Below are positions 1 through 12,121 of a stretch of 64,000 bases of DNA, piece by piece (the first letter of the stretch is position 1; every line of letters starts with the position of its first letter). Position numbers and translations under genes: made by a program. The stretch spans positions 1,488,001 through 1,552,000 of the forward strand of contig CM026563.1 in NCBI GenBank assembly GCA_015143295.1, given 5' to 3'. This DNA is from Tetracentron sinense. Lineage: Eukaryota; Streptophyta; Magnoliopsida; Trochodendrales; Trochodendraceae. Under the pieces are notes generated by a model. The model did no database searches. It was not told where the DNA came from and saw nothing but the letters and a program-made list of their open reading frames with translations.

Positions 1-3000
1 CAATAACACTAGCATAATTATTTTGGTTTATACTGTCTCCTTCATTAGGTAATAGATGAACACTAGGATCATAAGGAGTACATACGTGACTACAATCATA
101 ATGATTATACTTTATTAATAATTTTTTAATGTAATGAGGTTGAGATAAAATTATCCCATCATCCCTCCTTATTATTTTAATTCCAAGAATTAAATTTGCT
201 TCTCCAAGATCTTTCATATCAAATTGGGATGACAGAAATTATTGTCTCATTTATGATTTTATGATTTGATCCAAAATTCAGTAAATCATCTACATATAGA
301 CAAATGATAACTCCACTATCACCATTATATTTATAATATATATATTTATCACTTTCATTTGTACAATATCCATGAGTTATTAATACTATCAAATTTCTCA
401 TGTCATTGTTTTGGAGCTTGTTTTAAATCATACAATGATTTTACAAGTTTACACACTTTATTTGATTGTCCAGGGACAATAAATCCCTTTGATTGGTCCA
501 TATAAATTTCTTAATCTAAATCACCATTTAAGAATATAGTTTTTACATCCATTTGGTGAATGATTAAATTATGTATGGATGCTATAGCAAATAATACTTG
601 AATAGAAGTAATTCTTGATACAGGTGAATATGTATCAAAATAACCTATTCCTTCTTTTTGCTTAAATCTCTTGGCTACCAACCTAGTCTTATATTTTTCT
701 ATTAATTCATCTGCTTTAAGTTTTTTTTTAAATATCCACTTATAGCCTATAGTTCTAGTTCCAGGAGGAGGATCAACTAATATTCAAGTGTGATTTGATA
801 TTATTGAATCCATTTCATTTTCCACAACTTCTCTCCAAAATGATGAATCATGTGAGTCAAATGCCTCATTTAAAGAAATAAGATCATTCTCTACCATATA
901 GGTATAAAAGTCTGACCCATAATATTTACTCCTTTTAGCTCTTTTACTCTTTCTAGGTTCAATTTTAGCCTCATCTGAATTTATTAATTCAAGAGTTTTA
1001 GAACTAAGAACACTAGATACATTAGGATTTTTGTTTATTAAACCCCCACTATTTGGAGGATTAAAAGGAAAAAGATTTTCGAAAAAATCAGCTTCCCTTG
1101 ATTCAATAATAACATTATTTTCAATGTCTAAAAATCTATATGCTTTACTATTTATTGCATAACCAATAAAAGCTCATCTCCTAGATTTAGGTTCTAATTT
1201 ATTTATTTTAGAATCATTAAATCTAACCATTACTAAACATCCCCATGTTTTAAAATAACTTAAGTTTGGTTTTCTCTCTTTCCAAATCTCATATGGAGTC
1301 ATTTTAGTTTTATAACTAAGTATTCTATTTTGAATATAACTAGCAATGAGAAGAGCTTCTCTCCATAAATTTAAAGGTATGCTTAAAATGTTAAGCATTG
1401 CATTAACCATTTCTATCAATGTTCTATTTTTTCTTTCAGTAACTTCATTTTACTAAGGGGTATAAGGAGCTATTACTTGGTGTATTATTCCACTTGATTC
1501 ACAAAATAAATCAAATTCGTTAGAGGTATATTCACCTCCTCTATCATTCCTAAATATTTTAATTTTTAAATTTAATTGATTTTCAACTTCTACTTCATAA
1601 ATTTTAAACATATTCAAAGCTTCATCCTTAGATCTAATTAAATACACTTATGTATATTTAGATTTGTCATCTATAAATGTAATAAAATATTATTTACCAC
1701 CTCTAGTAACTATTTCTTTTAAATCACAAATATCAGAATGGATTATGCCTAAACTATCTTATGAATTGTCCACTTTGTGAAAAGATTTTTTAGCTATTTT
1801 TGATTGATTGCAATATACACATTTATCAAAAACATTATCATATAATTTAGGAATAATTCCTAAAATACTCATATTTTTCATTTATATGTCCTAATCGATT
1901 ATGCCAAAAATTAACTGAACACACAATATAAGCAGAAGAAGTTTTATTGCTCAAATCAACATTAAGTTTAAGCATGTCATTAGCTGCATAGCTTTTTCCT
2001 ACAAATTTTCAAGATTTGGAAATTACATAGTTATCAGATTCTATTACTTTCTTAAATTCAGCCTTGTTCAGAAGATAGTCTGACAACCAATTTTTTTCGC
2101 AAATCTAGAATGTGAAGTACGTCCTTCAGAGTCACAGACTTCCCTGAAGTGAAATCAAGAGTAATAGCTCTAACTCCAACAACCTTAGAGGTTGAAGAGC
2201 TCCCTATCTGGACATCATGGTTGCTTTTGACAGTCTCATATTTTTTAAGCAAATTTCTGTCATAGCAGACGTGCCTCGTCGCACCTGTGTCTACCCACCA
2301 ACCCTCACTGAAACTCATCATGTTGATTTCAGTGATCATAGCAACTAGGGGTTCTTCTACCATATTTGCTTACGAATAATTCCTTTTACAGAATTAATAA
2401 TTCTTAGCAAAATGTTCAGATTTCCAGCAGACGAAACATCCACTCGACTTTGAGTTTTCTCCTGTCTTCTGAAAAGGTTGAAATGACTTCTTATTTTTTA
2501 TAGGCTTCTTGATGGTTTTCAAGAACTTTTGTTTTTTCTTCCTGGAATAATCAACAAAATTTACCTTTGAAGTCATTTCAGAATTCTCTTCTTTTTTATC
2601 TTGGGTTCTAGATTCCTCTTCAATCCGAATTCTCATTACTAAATTTTCAATTGAAAATTATTTCGATTTATGGCGAAGAGAATTTCTAAAATCCTTATAT
2701 GATGGAGGCAATTTCTCTATAATAGCAGCCACTTGGAATTGTTCCGGAATTTGCATTCCCTCAATAATAATCTCATGAATTATTATCTGAAATTCCTGAG
2801 TTTGTTTTACTACGGATTTATCATCAACTATAACAAACTTTCAAAATCTACTCACTGCATATTTTTAGACCCTGCTTCCTCAATTTGATATTTTTTCTCT
2901 AAGGCTACCCATAAGCTTTTTATAGATTTTTTAGTGCAATATAAATCATATATAGCATTTGTCATGCCATTTAAAATGTGCCCTTTGCATAAAAAATCTG

Positions 3001-3250
3001 CGGATTCCCATCTTTCCTTATAATGAGATCTACCCGGTTCTTCTTCTTCTTCATTAGGAATATCAGTTAAAACATATGCTAATTTAAGCGATGTAAGCAA
3101 AAAAAACATTTTCTATTGCCAACGCTTAAAATTAGACCCATAAAAAATTTCAATCCTAATCACATAATCATTCGTTCTAACGTTTATAGAAGTCGTGTCA
3201 AATTGTCTTAAAATTGTCGTTCCAAGAATGCTAATTCTAGAAAATGCAAA
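1..3250 (-). mobile_element. Decayed Ty1/copia retrotransposon, internal region (left end cut by window)
   Basis: Read on the minus strand, the pieces follow copia order. A gag fragment lies at 3109-2852, a zinc-knuckle remnant (C-x2-C-x4-H) near 2400-2450, and an aspartic protease with WWVDTGATRHVC at 2363-2058. Integrase fragments follow at 1647-1453 (DRGGEYTS) and 1419-1174. A reverse-transcriptase fragment carrying the YVDD catalytic box lies near 400-219. Stops and frameshifts separate all parts, so no polyprotein can be made. The 3' LTR would lie left of the window, and I could not place a 5' LTR or primer-binding site right of about 3190. It is much older than the copia at 10827. Confidence 0.85.
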
Positions 3251-4136
3251 CTCGGAAAATCACTAACAAGATAGCAACCACGAACTCAGAAAAATCTTAT
3301 ACTTGAAATTTGACAGAAACTTGCTAGTTCTTGTGAAGTGAAGCACAGATCACGTCGCTCTTTTTAAGACAATTCGTGCCCCCACAGATGCAATGGGTTA
3401 TCGATCACGATGCCTCCAGGATACAACAGCTCCACAGAATCTATCCCTGACAATAGAAAATGCACCTTCTACTGTCGTACACCACTCTATATTCTTAACC
3501 CAGCAAAATCAAAAATATAGATATAAAAACCCCAAAACCAGAGGAGGAAAAAACCAACTCTTGAAAGCCAATTTAACATGTGTATATAATAAAAACCCAG
3601 AAATTCTGTGTATATAATCTGTATAGAAACTTTCTTTATATAGAGTAAGGATTAAATTGTTGATTTCCGAAACTGTTATTTTAATACCGAAATTAATCTC
3701 AATTAATTACCACTAACGGGAATAAAACAGTCATAAGGCTTAGTGGTATGCCAAACGGTAATAAAGCGGTAACCTTGTTTAATAAAAAAAATAATAATAA
3801 ACATTTGTATAAAAATAATATTTTATACTTAATCAAAGACTCAACTTAACCCAACCCAGCCCGGCCCGGCCCGGCCCGGCTCAGCTCGGCTCGGCTCGCG
3901 CGCGCACATGTGTGTTAGTTGTAGCATAGCATTGTGACAATTTGCAATGGGTGGGTAGACAATAAATTCAAAGGACCTTGAAGGCCCAAGCCTTCTTCCA
4001 ACTCTCCTTTTTATAAAGAAGTAAAACCTTTCATATTTTTCCAATGTGGGACTAAAAGAGAAGTACCCAAACACAATAGACAAGTTTTCCCTTTTGTTTT
4101 GAATCACAAAATACCCAAGAGCACAACAAGATATAC
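3250..4136. other. Gene-free spacer with GC-rich simple repeat
   Basis: No gene is supported here. Positions about 3855-3905 form a GC-rich run of CCCGG and CTCGG repeats ending in a CG dinucleotide run, which stands out in otherwise AT-rich DNA. The part 3330-3700 may be leftover LTR of the copia to the left, but no boundary or target duplication was found. Confidence 0.4.
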
Positions 4137-4860
4137 ATGTCAATGGTGGAAGGGATCCAGGGGAAAGGTTCTCGCACTGCTAATACCTATCTCTTCCTGA
4201 GTTGCCTTGTGCCAACCAGAGTCAGTTTAGTTGTAGCACCCTTATTTAGGGATCCAACGCTAGTTGAAGCTGGAGAAATAGATATCTTTCCAGTCATGTT
4301 CATCATTGCCATTGTGACTGGGGCATATGCAATGTTCGAAAGCATGGCGTCCCCTTTCGAACATGTGTCCTCGAGGTTAAGAGTTGTGATTTTGGTGTTG
4401 GTGATTATGCTACCACTTTCAGTGCCGCTATCCACGGCTATACATCGGTTTACCTTAGAGAATTAGAGCTCTAAGGTGGTGCCTGAGGTGTCTAGTGTCA
4501 GCAATGATTCAAATTCTGAAAGGGTCACCGAAGAATTTGAGATCAGTATAGGAGAAGAAGAGAAGAAATGAGGTAATGAGAATAGAGAGGTGAAGGTTAA
4601 GGTGGGTAGTGAGCATGGGGTGAAAGAACTGGTTTTGAGTGTGGACTTTTGGTTGTGCTTTTGGGTGTATGCATGTGGGGCTACGCTGGGCATGGTTTAT
4701 CTAAACAACTTGGGGCGTATCACTGAATTTCATTCCTACTAGCAACATCTTCTGCGTTCGGCCTCTTTGGGAGACTCTTCTTAGTTATCTTGGACTGGTA
4801 TACGAGGTTTGAAAATTTTCTAGTGCTTGATAAGTTGGTGATCCAAGTAGGGCTAGCATG
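4137..4860 (+). pseudogene. NFD4-like (nodulin-like MFS) pseudogene, exon 1 fragment
   Basis: The translation matches the second half of exon 1 of the intact NFD4-like gene at 25483-27239. Corresponding stretches include KAKAYL/RTANTYL, MFVITIATGMY/MFIIAIVTGAY and GATLGLVFLNNLGQIAE/GATLGMVYLNNLGRITE. The hydrophilic linker is interrupted by stops and frame changes near 4460-4570, and more stops follow LNNLGRITE. The amino-terminal half (about 170 residues) is missing upstream. Exon 2 of the same relic is found 11.4 kb downstream at 16300-16770. This copy lies opposite in strand to the intact gene, so the two form an inverted paralogous pair. It cannot encode a working transporter. Confidence 0.85.
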
Positions 4861-5659
4861 CCTAGCTCTTTCTTCTTCTTTTTCCTAACAGTTCGGGATG
4901 TTTGGCAACAAACCTAATTTAGTGCACCATCATTTCAGCCCGGCGGGATTTTAGGGAGGCATTGAGAACTAAGATAAGAGAATTGTTTAACATAACAAAG
5001 TGAAGCTGATCGTAATGCTAGAGGAGTGCTAACCCCAGACACAATAAGTCCTTTTTTTCCCTCAAAGACGTACGTTATGTTTGGATAAATTTCTAGACTG
5101 ACTTGACTTCTTTCTTTATGAAAGTTAAGAGTTGTAAAAAATTGCATTTAGTTTGCTATTCATTTAGTGCATAGAAGTCTAAATTTTGACTTTTAAGAGA
5201 AGCTGGCAAGGGTGAGACAGGGCAGAGCGAGGGGAACACATGCCCCAACCCTCGAACTTTTGTTCAAAAAAATTGTAATGCATAGCCATTGGGCATGGGG
5301 AGCAACTGTGACCTAACTTTTGAAAAAAAATAGTTTAATATGACATATTCATGGAGCATGGGTGGCAGTTGCCCCTTGAATTTTTGAAAAAAAATATATC
5401 TTTTATACTATGTTATTTATTATTTAACAACACAATCGTGAGACAAGGGGGCAGCTGCCCTGAACTTTTAATATATATATACTATATTAATTAATTGGGC
5501 AAAGCCATAGGGTGAGGGGCAATTGCTCCCATAAACAAGGAGAAACAATAGGCATAGGATATGTACAAAAATATGGACAAAATGGCCCATGAACTTAGTT
5601 CTACAAAACTATCCTTAATGGTAACACCAACCCTAATTAATGAAAGGGTCATTTCTTTA
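4861..5659. other. Residual intron of the NFD4-like relic with degenerate repeats
   Basis: No gene is seen. Between about 5200 and 5530 a motif with the sense 'gggcagctgcccc...gaacttttg' followed by an A-run recurs about four times in degraded form. This resembles decayed plant repeat DNA. It lies between the exon 1 fragment and the 3' end of the LINE. Confidence 0.45.
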
Positions 5660-5992
5660 GAGTTTGTTGGGATCACCCAACACTAAAAGAGGTTACAAGA
5701 GCAAGCACATTGCCTTTATGATCCCGGGCCACCACCCCGCTGCGTGCCGCAATACCACTTACCAAAGCCGCCACGTCAACATTAATCTTGATTCATCCTT
5801 CACTTGGCTCTTTCCACTTCAAAACAGTTTGACTATGATCATTGTCATTATCTCTGGGCTTGCTAGACATAAAGTCAGAGAAAAAGATGTCAACCTGTCT
5901 TATCACAAGGATCGCATCCGGACATTTACCATCAAACACCAATGCATTCCACATTCTCCAGATACTCCATAGCATAGATACCAATCTTAAGC

Positions 5993-7229
5993 TCAGGTCA
6001 TTATCTGGTTTTTTGAAATCTGGATGATAAACCCACTTGTTCCACTAAACTTTGATATTATCTTCTGATCTTCATGGGAGTTGTAAAGATAGTGGGACCC
6101 AAACCAGGCACTTCGGGTGTAATCACACTCAAGGAACAAATGAGTAGTGGATTCAACTTCCATGTGACATAGGGGACATTTTTCATCTATAAAAACATTG
6201 TGACGTCGAAGATTAGCTGTTGTGGCTAAGGCATTATGGAAAATACGCCACATAAAGACTTGGATTTTGGGAGGGATTGCTAGCTTCCACGTCCTTTGCC
6301 ACTTAGTTTTATGCACTTCCGAATTATCTCGACTAGTGGATGGCCGATGTCTGGTCTCAACAAAAGTTGCCAAATAAGTTGCCGAGTTTACCATAAACTT
6401 TCCGAATTTTGAGAAGTTACAAATAATCCGATCAGGCGCCTGGTGCCGACTTATTGGGATCTTGAGAGTTTCAGTAACTGTAGTGGGGAAAACAATTCTT
6501 CTAGTAGATTGATATTCCAAGTTCCTGACATGGATTTAATCAAGGAATTGACTTTCATTTGCTCTTGAGGAAGACGATCGCAAATCTGCGGTTTAAAGTT
6601 GTGCAAGTTCGAAACCCATGGATCAAGCCTAACCCGGATCTGATTTCCAGCACCCACCTGTCATTTCATACCATACCAAATGAGGTCCCGGCCCACCAGC
6701 AGACTCCTCCATCCCCACGAAGGCCTGCTACCCAATTTTGCTTCCATAAATGAGCTACGAGGAAAATAGATGGCTTTATACACTGCCGCCCACAATAAAT
6801 TGGGATTCTGGATAAGCCTCCAACCTTGTTTTGCAAGGAGGGCCGAAGTAAATACTTTAAGATTTTGGAAACCAAACCCACCCTTCTCCTTCGAAAGACG
6901 TAAGGTATCCCCTTTCACCCAATGAATTTTCGGCCTTCCTCTGAACTCCACCAGAATTTTGCTATGGATGAGTTTATTTCTTTAATCTAATTATTCGGAA
7001 ACTTGAAACAACTCATCAAATAGGCGAGAATAGCCTGAACCACTGAATGAATCAATACCCCTTGGCCAGCTTGGAATAAAATAGACCATTTCCAACCTTG
7101 TAGACGTTTAAAAATTATGTGTTTGATCCCCGCAAAACTTTGGGCCTTTGATCTTCCAAACTCCGTTGGTAGACCAAGATAAGCATTAGGGGCAACTAAA
7201 TGCCAAATATGAAGAATACGAGCTACCAT
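5993..7229 (-). pseudogene. LINE reverse transcriptase end and zf-RVT region
   Basis: Fragments in order are YLGLPTEFGRSKAQSF, FRGRPKIHWVKGDTLRLSKE with GGFGFQNLKVFTSALLAKQG, a GAGNQIRVRLDPW piece, and the zinc-binding reverse-transcriptase domain PPKIQVFMWRIFHNALAT...CPLCHMEVESTTHLFLEC. They sit in several frames, which shows multiple frameshifts. Left of it, 5984-5690 adds LWSIWRMWNALVFD and a partial RNase H-like start. Confidence 0.8.
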
Positions 7230-7779
7230 CCTACGAAACCTTGGAAGAGTATTCTAATTGAAGGAAGCCCCCGACTTAGAGAAGTTTACACTCTGCCCGG
7301 AAGCTTACTTGAACTTTTCAAGAATTCCCATAAGTATGTGAGGCTCATCAAGGTTAGCACGAAGAAAAACAAGGCAATCATCTGCAGACAATAAATGACA
7401 TAAGTTAGGAACTATTCTAGCAAGCTGAATTCTGCTTAGGAGATGATCCCGTTGGGCCTACTTTAGATGAGTGGAAAAGGCGTCTGTGCAAAATAAGAAA
7501 AGGAAAGGGGATAAAGGGTCTCCCTGGCGAAGTCCTCTCTGAGGGGTGATGAAGCCTTTAGGTTCCCCATTTAATAAAACCGCATAGGATACAGTGGTTA
7601 TGCATTGTTCTATGAGGTGAATCTAGCGGCTGCAGAATCCCATCTTGTCCATCATGAAGAATAAGAATGACCGTTCCACTTGGAAGTAAGTTTTGTGTAA
7701 ATCCAATTTGATCGCTACTCTCTTGTTAGCACCGTTCTTATTTTTCAAATAAGAAAAAACCTCATGAGCCACCATCACA

Positions 7780-8118
7780 TTATCCAAAAATTTTCGTCCA
7801 CCAACAAAGTCCGACTAAGCCAGATTTTATAATTTTTGGAAGGACCCTCCTCATATGGTTTGCTAGGATTTTGGCTATCACTTTATATAGAGCATTGCAC
7901 AAGTTAATGGGGCGATATTGGTTGAGATTTTCCGGGTGTGGGACCTTTGGGATAAGCACAATATGGGAAAGATTTATTTGCTTTAGAAGAAAACTAGTAT
8001 AAAAAAACTCCAAAACAGCCTTACACACATCATTGCCCACCATATCCCATTGCTTCTGATAGAAAATTCCTGACATTCCATCGGGGCCAAGGGCCTTTAA
8101 AGGCCCAATGTCGAACAC
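7780..8118 (-). pseudogene. LINE reverse transcriptase, fingers/palm fragment
   Basis: The fragment reads LKALGPDGMSGIFYQKQWD, then HIVLIPKVPHPENLNQYRPI and LCNALYKVIAKILANH. These are the ordered motifs at the start of plant L1 reverse transcriptase. The following palm region, with the expected FADD box around 7300-7400, is broken into other frames. Confidence 0.85.
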
Positions 8119-9056
8119 TGCCTGTTTAATTTCTTCTTCCGAAACAACTTGACACAGATCTGAATTTATCTAAGAAGAGATGCAGCTAGGGATGGCTACT
8201 AAGAACTCTGGGTCCCAGTCGGATGAGAAGTAGTATACAGCTTCTGGAAGTGATTAATAACATAATCTTTGACCCTCCTTTATTCTGATAACTAGTCCCC
8301 ATTATCATCACAGATTGACAGAATTCGGTTATGTTGTCTTCTTTGAATGGTTGTAGTGTGGAAAAATCATGTATTGCGATCTCCTAGCGTTAACCAATCC
8401 ACCCTTGATTTTTGTCTCCATCGAGATTCTTCCTGCTTGAACACCTCATCCAGTTCCAATGTTAGGACCTAAGAAGCAGCACGGTTTGGATCAAGAGAAG
8501 GGTCATTCTGGATTTCGGTTATCTGTTGGGTTAGACTCTTGATTCTCTCAGCTGGTTTTCCAAAAACTCTTCGATTCCAAGTCATTAAGGCTTGTCTGCA
8601 ATTGAGAATTTTCCGGCACACTCGGTACATCTTTGATCCCAAACAACTTGTCTCCCAGGCTTTCTAGATAATCCCTTTACAATCTGGATGAGTGTTCCAT
8701 ATTTCTTCAAAGCGAAAAATTTTCCGACACTTCTTGTCCATCATATCAGAGCCCAACAAAAGCAGACAGTTTTCGGAACCAATGGCTAGTAGAGTCTTTA
8801 CAACAACATTTTGGAACTACACCCGCCATTCATCATTGGCCAAAGCTCGATCAAGACGAGCTGAAATGAGTTGACTTCCTTGCCGTCTGTTAGTCTAGGT
8901 GAACCTAGGACCTTGAGCTCCTAAATCTATGAGGTTTTCCCTATTAACCATTCTTTGAAAGAACTATATCTGAGAGGGACGACATTCAAGACCCCCTTCT
9001 TTTTCCATTGGATCGAGTATATCGTTGAAGTCTCCCACACAAGCCCACGACATATG

Positions 9057-9437
9057 CTATGATTCGCTGAAATCAGCGAAGTAATCCCACAATCTTCTAT
9101 GGGCTTGGAAATCAGTTGGCCTGTAGACCATTGATATGACCCAAGTCAAATGCGAAACTGGTTCTTGAATTGTTGCTTCTATCAAATTCATACTCTCTGA
9201 TGTTATTTGTATAGTAACCCCCGATTGGCCCATCACCACCAAACCCCCAGATAATCCTTCAAGATCAACTAAGGAGATCACTTCCATCTTCAATTTCTTT
9301 GCCATGACGTGAACTTTCTCCTTTTTATTTTTGGTTTCCATAAGAAAAAATAAAGAAGGATGGTGTCGAAGGATCACCTCCCTCAACATATGAACTGTCC
9401 GAGGCCTACCAATCCCCTGATAGTTCCAAGCTGATAT
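9057..9437 (-). pseudogene. LINE AP-type endonuclease domain
   Basis: The translation gives WNYQGIGRPRT followed by PSLFFLMETKNK, the start of the L1 endonuclease, where the glutamate of 'METK' is a catalytic metal ligand. The open frame then runs about 110 residues through VYRPTD to DYFADFSES. The rest of the endonuclease is broken by stops. It would nick target DNA to start target-primed reverse transcription. Confidence 0.8.
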
Positions 9438-10034
9438 TTTAATAATGGTCGGGGGGACTGCTCCTTGGCAGCCGCCCTAAAAATACTGATTGGAACCCCA
9501 TCTTGGGTTGGAGAGGAATAATCAACCTGTTTGTTGAAACTTTCCTCGTCCTGTGATATGATCCTGGTTTTGAGTGAAGGAAGAGGTAGACTATGGTGTC
9601 AAAGTTGAAGACTCTCGGGATCTGTAGGTGACGGAGATTGCCTTGGAAGGCCCAGAATGGATTGCTGATTTTGAGAAGCCAAAGTGTCTTGGGCCTCCAA
9701 AAAGGTGGTTTGAGGTTGGGGTATCTCATGTTGGGTTATGTTGGTTATCTGATGTTGGGCTATATGTTGTTGGGTTTTAAACCAGCGAGGTGGGCTTTAA
9801 GATGAAGTGAATTTAAAAGTGTTTGGTTACGGGCCCAAAACCGACACCCGATTGGGCATGGTTTTCTCTGCTAGACAGTTAGAAACATGAGATGGTTCAA
9901 ATAAATATGGCGAGGGGACATCATGGTATTCCTCGGGATTCGCAGGAGACAATATCAGAGATAATGGGTCGATCCGTACCTTGTGCAATCTTTTTGGGGG
10001 CAGTGCTAGGCTCCTCCTCCCATCAGGTGATTTC

Positions 10035-10826
10035 CTAATGAGATCCTTGACAATGTGGTTGTTTGATGTTGGTAAAACACTGCCTTCTCCACGCGTCACC
10101 GCCTTCCACCTCTGCCATCGGGATCACCGAAATAGGCACCCTGCTCTCTAGTGACTTTGTGGAGGTATCAGCCTCTTGTTGGTTCAAAGATATCCGTTGA
10201 GCAGACAGCTCCGTACTTGTGCCAAGCAATGGCAGCATCACCGACCTTTGCTCACCTTTGGAGGAATCTTCCTCCACTAACGCCGGAGTTAAAGCAATGA
10301 ACTGATCACTTGCTGCTGCTTGCCGTCGTAAGATCGCCAAAATCGGAAAAGTTAGCAGATGGAAATTTTCTGCTCTAATCCAGGGGCCAAAAAACTCCGT
10401 GCAGTTCTTATCATATAGATAGTTGCACCAGTAAACATTGTGGCCTATCCGGCCGCTTGAGAAACATACCATTGGTAATCTCTCATAGGTTATGGGAAAC
10501 AGAGTTGATTTACTAGACATAAGCTACGACATCACAAAAGGTTGGATAGGGCATCGAGTGTCTAGATTTATCCGAATCCGAATGAACTTCCCTCTGGAGG
10601 ATTCCGAAGTAGGGATGTCTATCTCCATAAGATCTCCCACCTAGCCGCTACACCCGTTCCCACTTCATGGGTTTGATACTCCAGTGGCAACCCATGAAGT
10701 TGTTCTGGGGTTTTGTAGACATCCAACTCCGATATCATAATTTCCGGTGTCCATGGAATCATAAGAATCGGGTGTCCATGGAAACTCCAAGGTTGATTAT
10801 CAAAAACCTTGTTTCTAGACGAAATG
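10035..10826 (-). pseudogene. LINE ORF1, carboxy-terminal part (DUF4283 end and zinc knuckle)
   Basis: Immediately left of the copia, the frame continues with KVFDNQPWSFHGHPILMIPW, the conserved tryptophan-rich end of DUF4283. Further on there is PITYERLPMVCFSSGRIGHN, a zf-CCHC_4-like knuckle typical of LINE ORF1. Stops between about 10520 and 10619 break it. Together with 15617-15902 it forms one ORF1 interrupted by a later insertion. Confidence 0.75.
10822..10826. repeat. Target-site duplication AAATG (left copy)
   Basis: AAATG flanks the left LTR here and recurs exactly at 15617-15621. Five base pairs is the normal copia duplication, and it restores the LINE ORF1 frame when removed. Confidence 0.95.
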
Positions 10827-11048
10827 TGTGAACACACGGTTTTGGTATTGTGTTCCTTGAATTAGGATGACACATCTCTTGTTGTATATATAGACAAGAA
10901 AGGATTTACATGAAAAAGGAAAGACTTCCTATACAAGAATAGGATCACAAAGGGAATAAATACAGCTTTTAGAATCCTACATAATAAGGTAACAATTGGA
11001 ATTAGAATTCCAGCAGAGCAGATCTTGCTCAATATAGTAACGCTAACA
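10827..11048 (-). repeat. 3' LTR of the nested copia
   Basis: The repeat is 222 bp. On the minus strand it starts TGTTAGCGTTAC and ends GTTCACA. It matches the other LTR except for a terminal base, one 16-bp duplication and a small change beside it. Confidence 0.96.
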
Positions 11049-11092
11049 CTCCCCCTCAAGGTGGAGTATGGAAATAACGCCCAGCTTGCCAA

Positions 11093-12119
11093 TTAAGTCA
11101 TGAAAGGGAACGTGGCCCAATGGTTTGGTGAAGATGTCCGCAAGTTGCTCTGAAGAGGGAATGTAGCGTGGAGCAATGAGTTTGGATTGAAGCTTCTCCG
11201 AACGAAATGACAGTCCAGTTCAATGTGCTTGGTGCGTTCATGAAAAACGGGATTGTTGGCAATATGTAATGAAGCTTGATTATCACAAAAAAATGTGATA
11301 GGAGATGTATGAGCAATGCCGAGGTCGCCTAGCAAATATTTCAACCACTGAAGTTCACAAGTTAAGGTCGCCATAGCACGGTATTCAGCCTCAGCAGATG
11401 ATCGAGATACCGTAGCCTGTTTCTTAGTTTTCCAAGAGATGAGGGTGGAGCCAAGAAAAATACAATAGCCAGTGGTGGATCGTCGAGTAACTGGACAGCC
11501 AGCCCAATCGGAGTCACAAAAACCTCTCAAATGAAGATTGCTGGTTGAAGACAAAAGAATTCCCTTGTCGATGGAACCTTTTAAATACCGCACCACACGT
11601 TCCGCAACATCCATATGGGCATTACGAGGAGAATGCATAAATTGACTTAAAATATGGACCGAATAAGTGATGTCCGGTCTTATAACAGTGAGGTAAATGA
11701 GACGACCGACTAGTCGTCGATATGGAGTGGGGTCAGGAAGTAAAGTCCCATCATCAGGTGATAAACGCAACTTTTGATCCGTGGGAAAAGCAGACACACG
11801 GCCACCAATCAAGCCAGTATCATTAAGAATGTCCAAAATGTATTTCCTTTGAGAGAGAAAAATACCGGTGTGAGAACGAGCAACCTCGATGCCTAGAAAA
11901 TATTTGAGATGACCCAAATCTTTAATGAATAATTTGGATTCAAGAAATTGCTTGATGCGTTGAATAACCAACTCGTCATTGCCAGTAACGATGATGTCGT
12001 CAACATAAACCAAAACAAAGGTTGAAGAATCACCTTTGATATTAGTAAACAAGGAATAATCAGCTTTGGATTGTGTGAAACCAGCCTCAAAAATGACAGA
12101 CGAAAATTTGGCAAACCAT
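11093..12119 (-). pseudogene. copia reverse transcriptase end and RNase H
   Basis: In frame with the preceding part but after the TGA, this piece reads QWFAKFSSVIFEAGFTQ. It then carries the catalytic YVDDIIVTGND box, LKYFLGIEVAR and the RNase H motifs FCDSDWAGCPVTRRSTTGYC, SSAEAEYRAM and DNQASLHIA. It would copy element RNA into DNA and remove the RNA strand. All catalytic boxes I can recognise are intact, so the main defects of this element are the frameshift and the stop. Confidence 0.93.
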
Positions 12120-12121
12120 TG

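Noticed and set aside
4187-4435. Minus-strand frame opposite the NFD4-like relic
   Set aside because: The plus-strand translation matches the intact gene, so the minus frame is its shadow.
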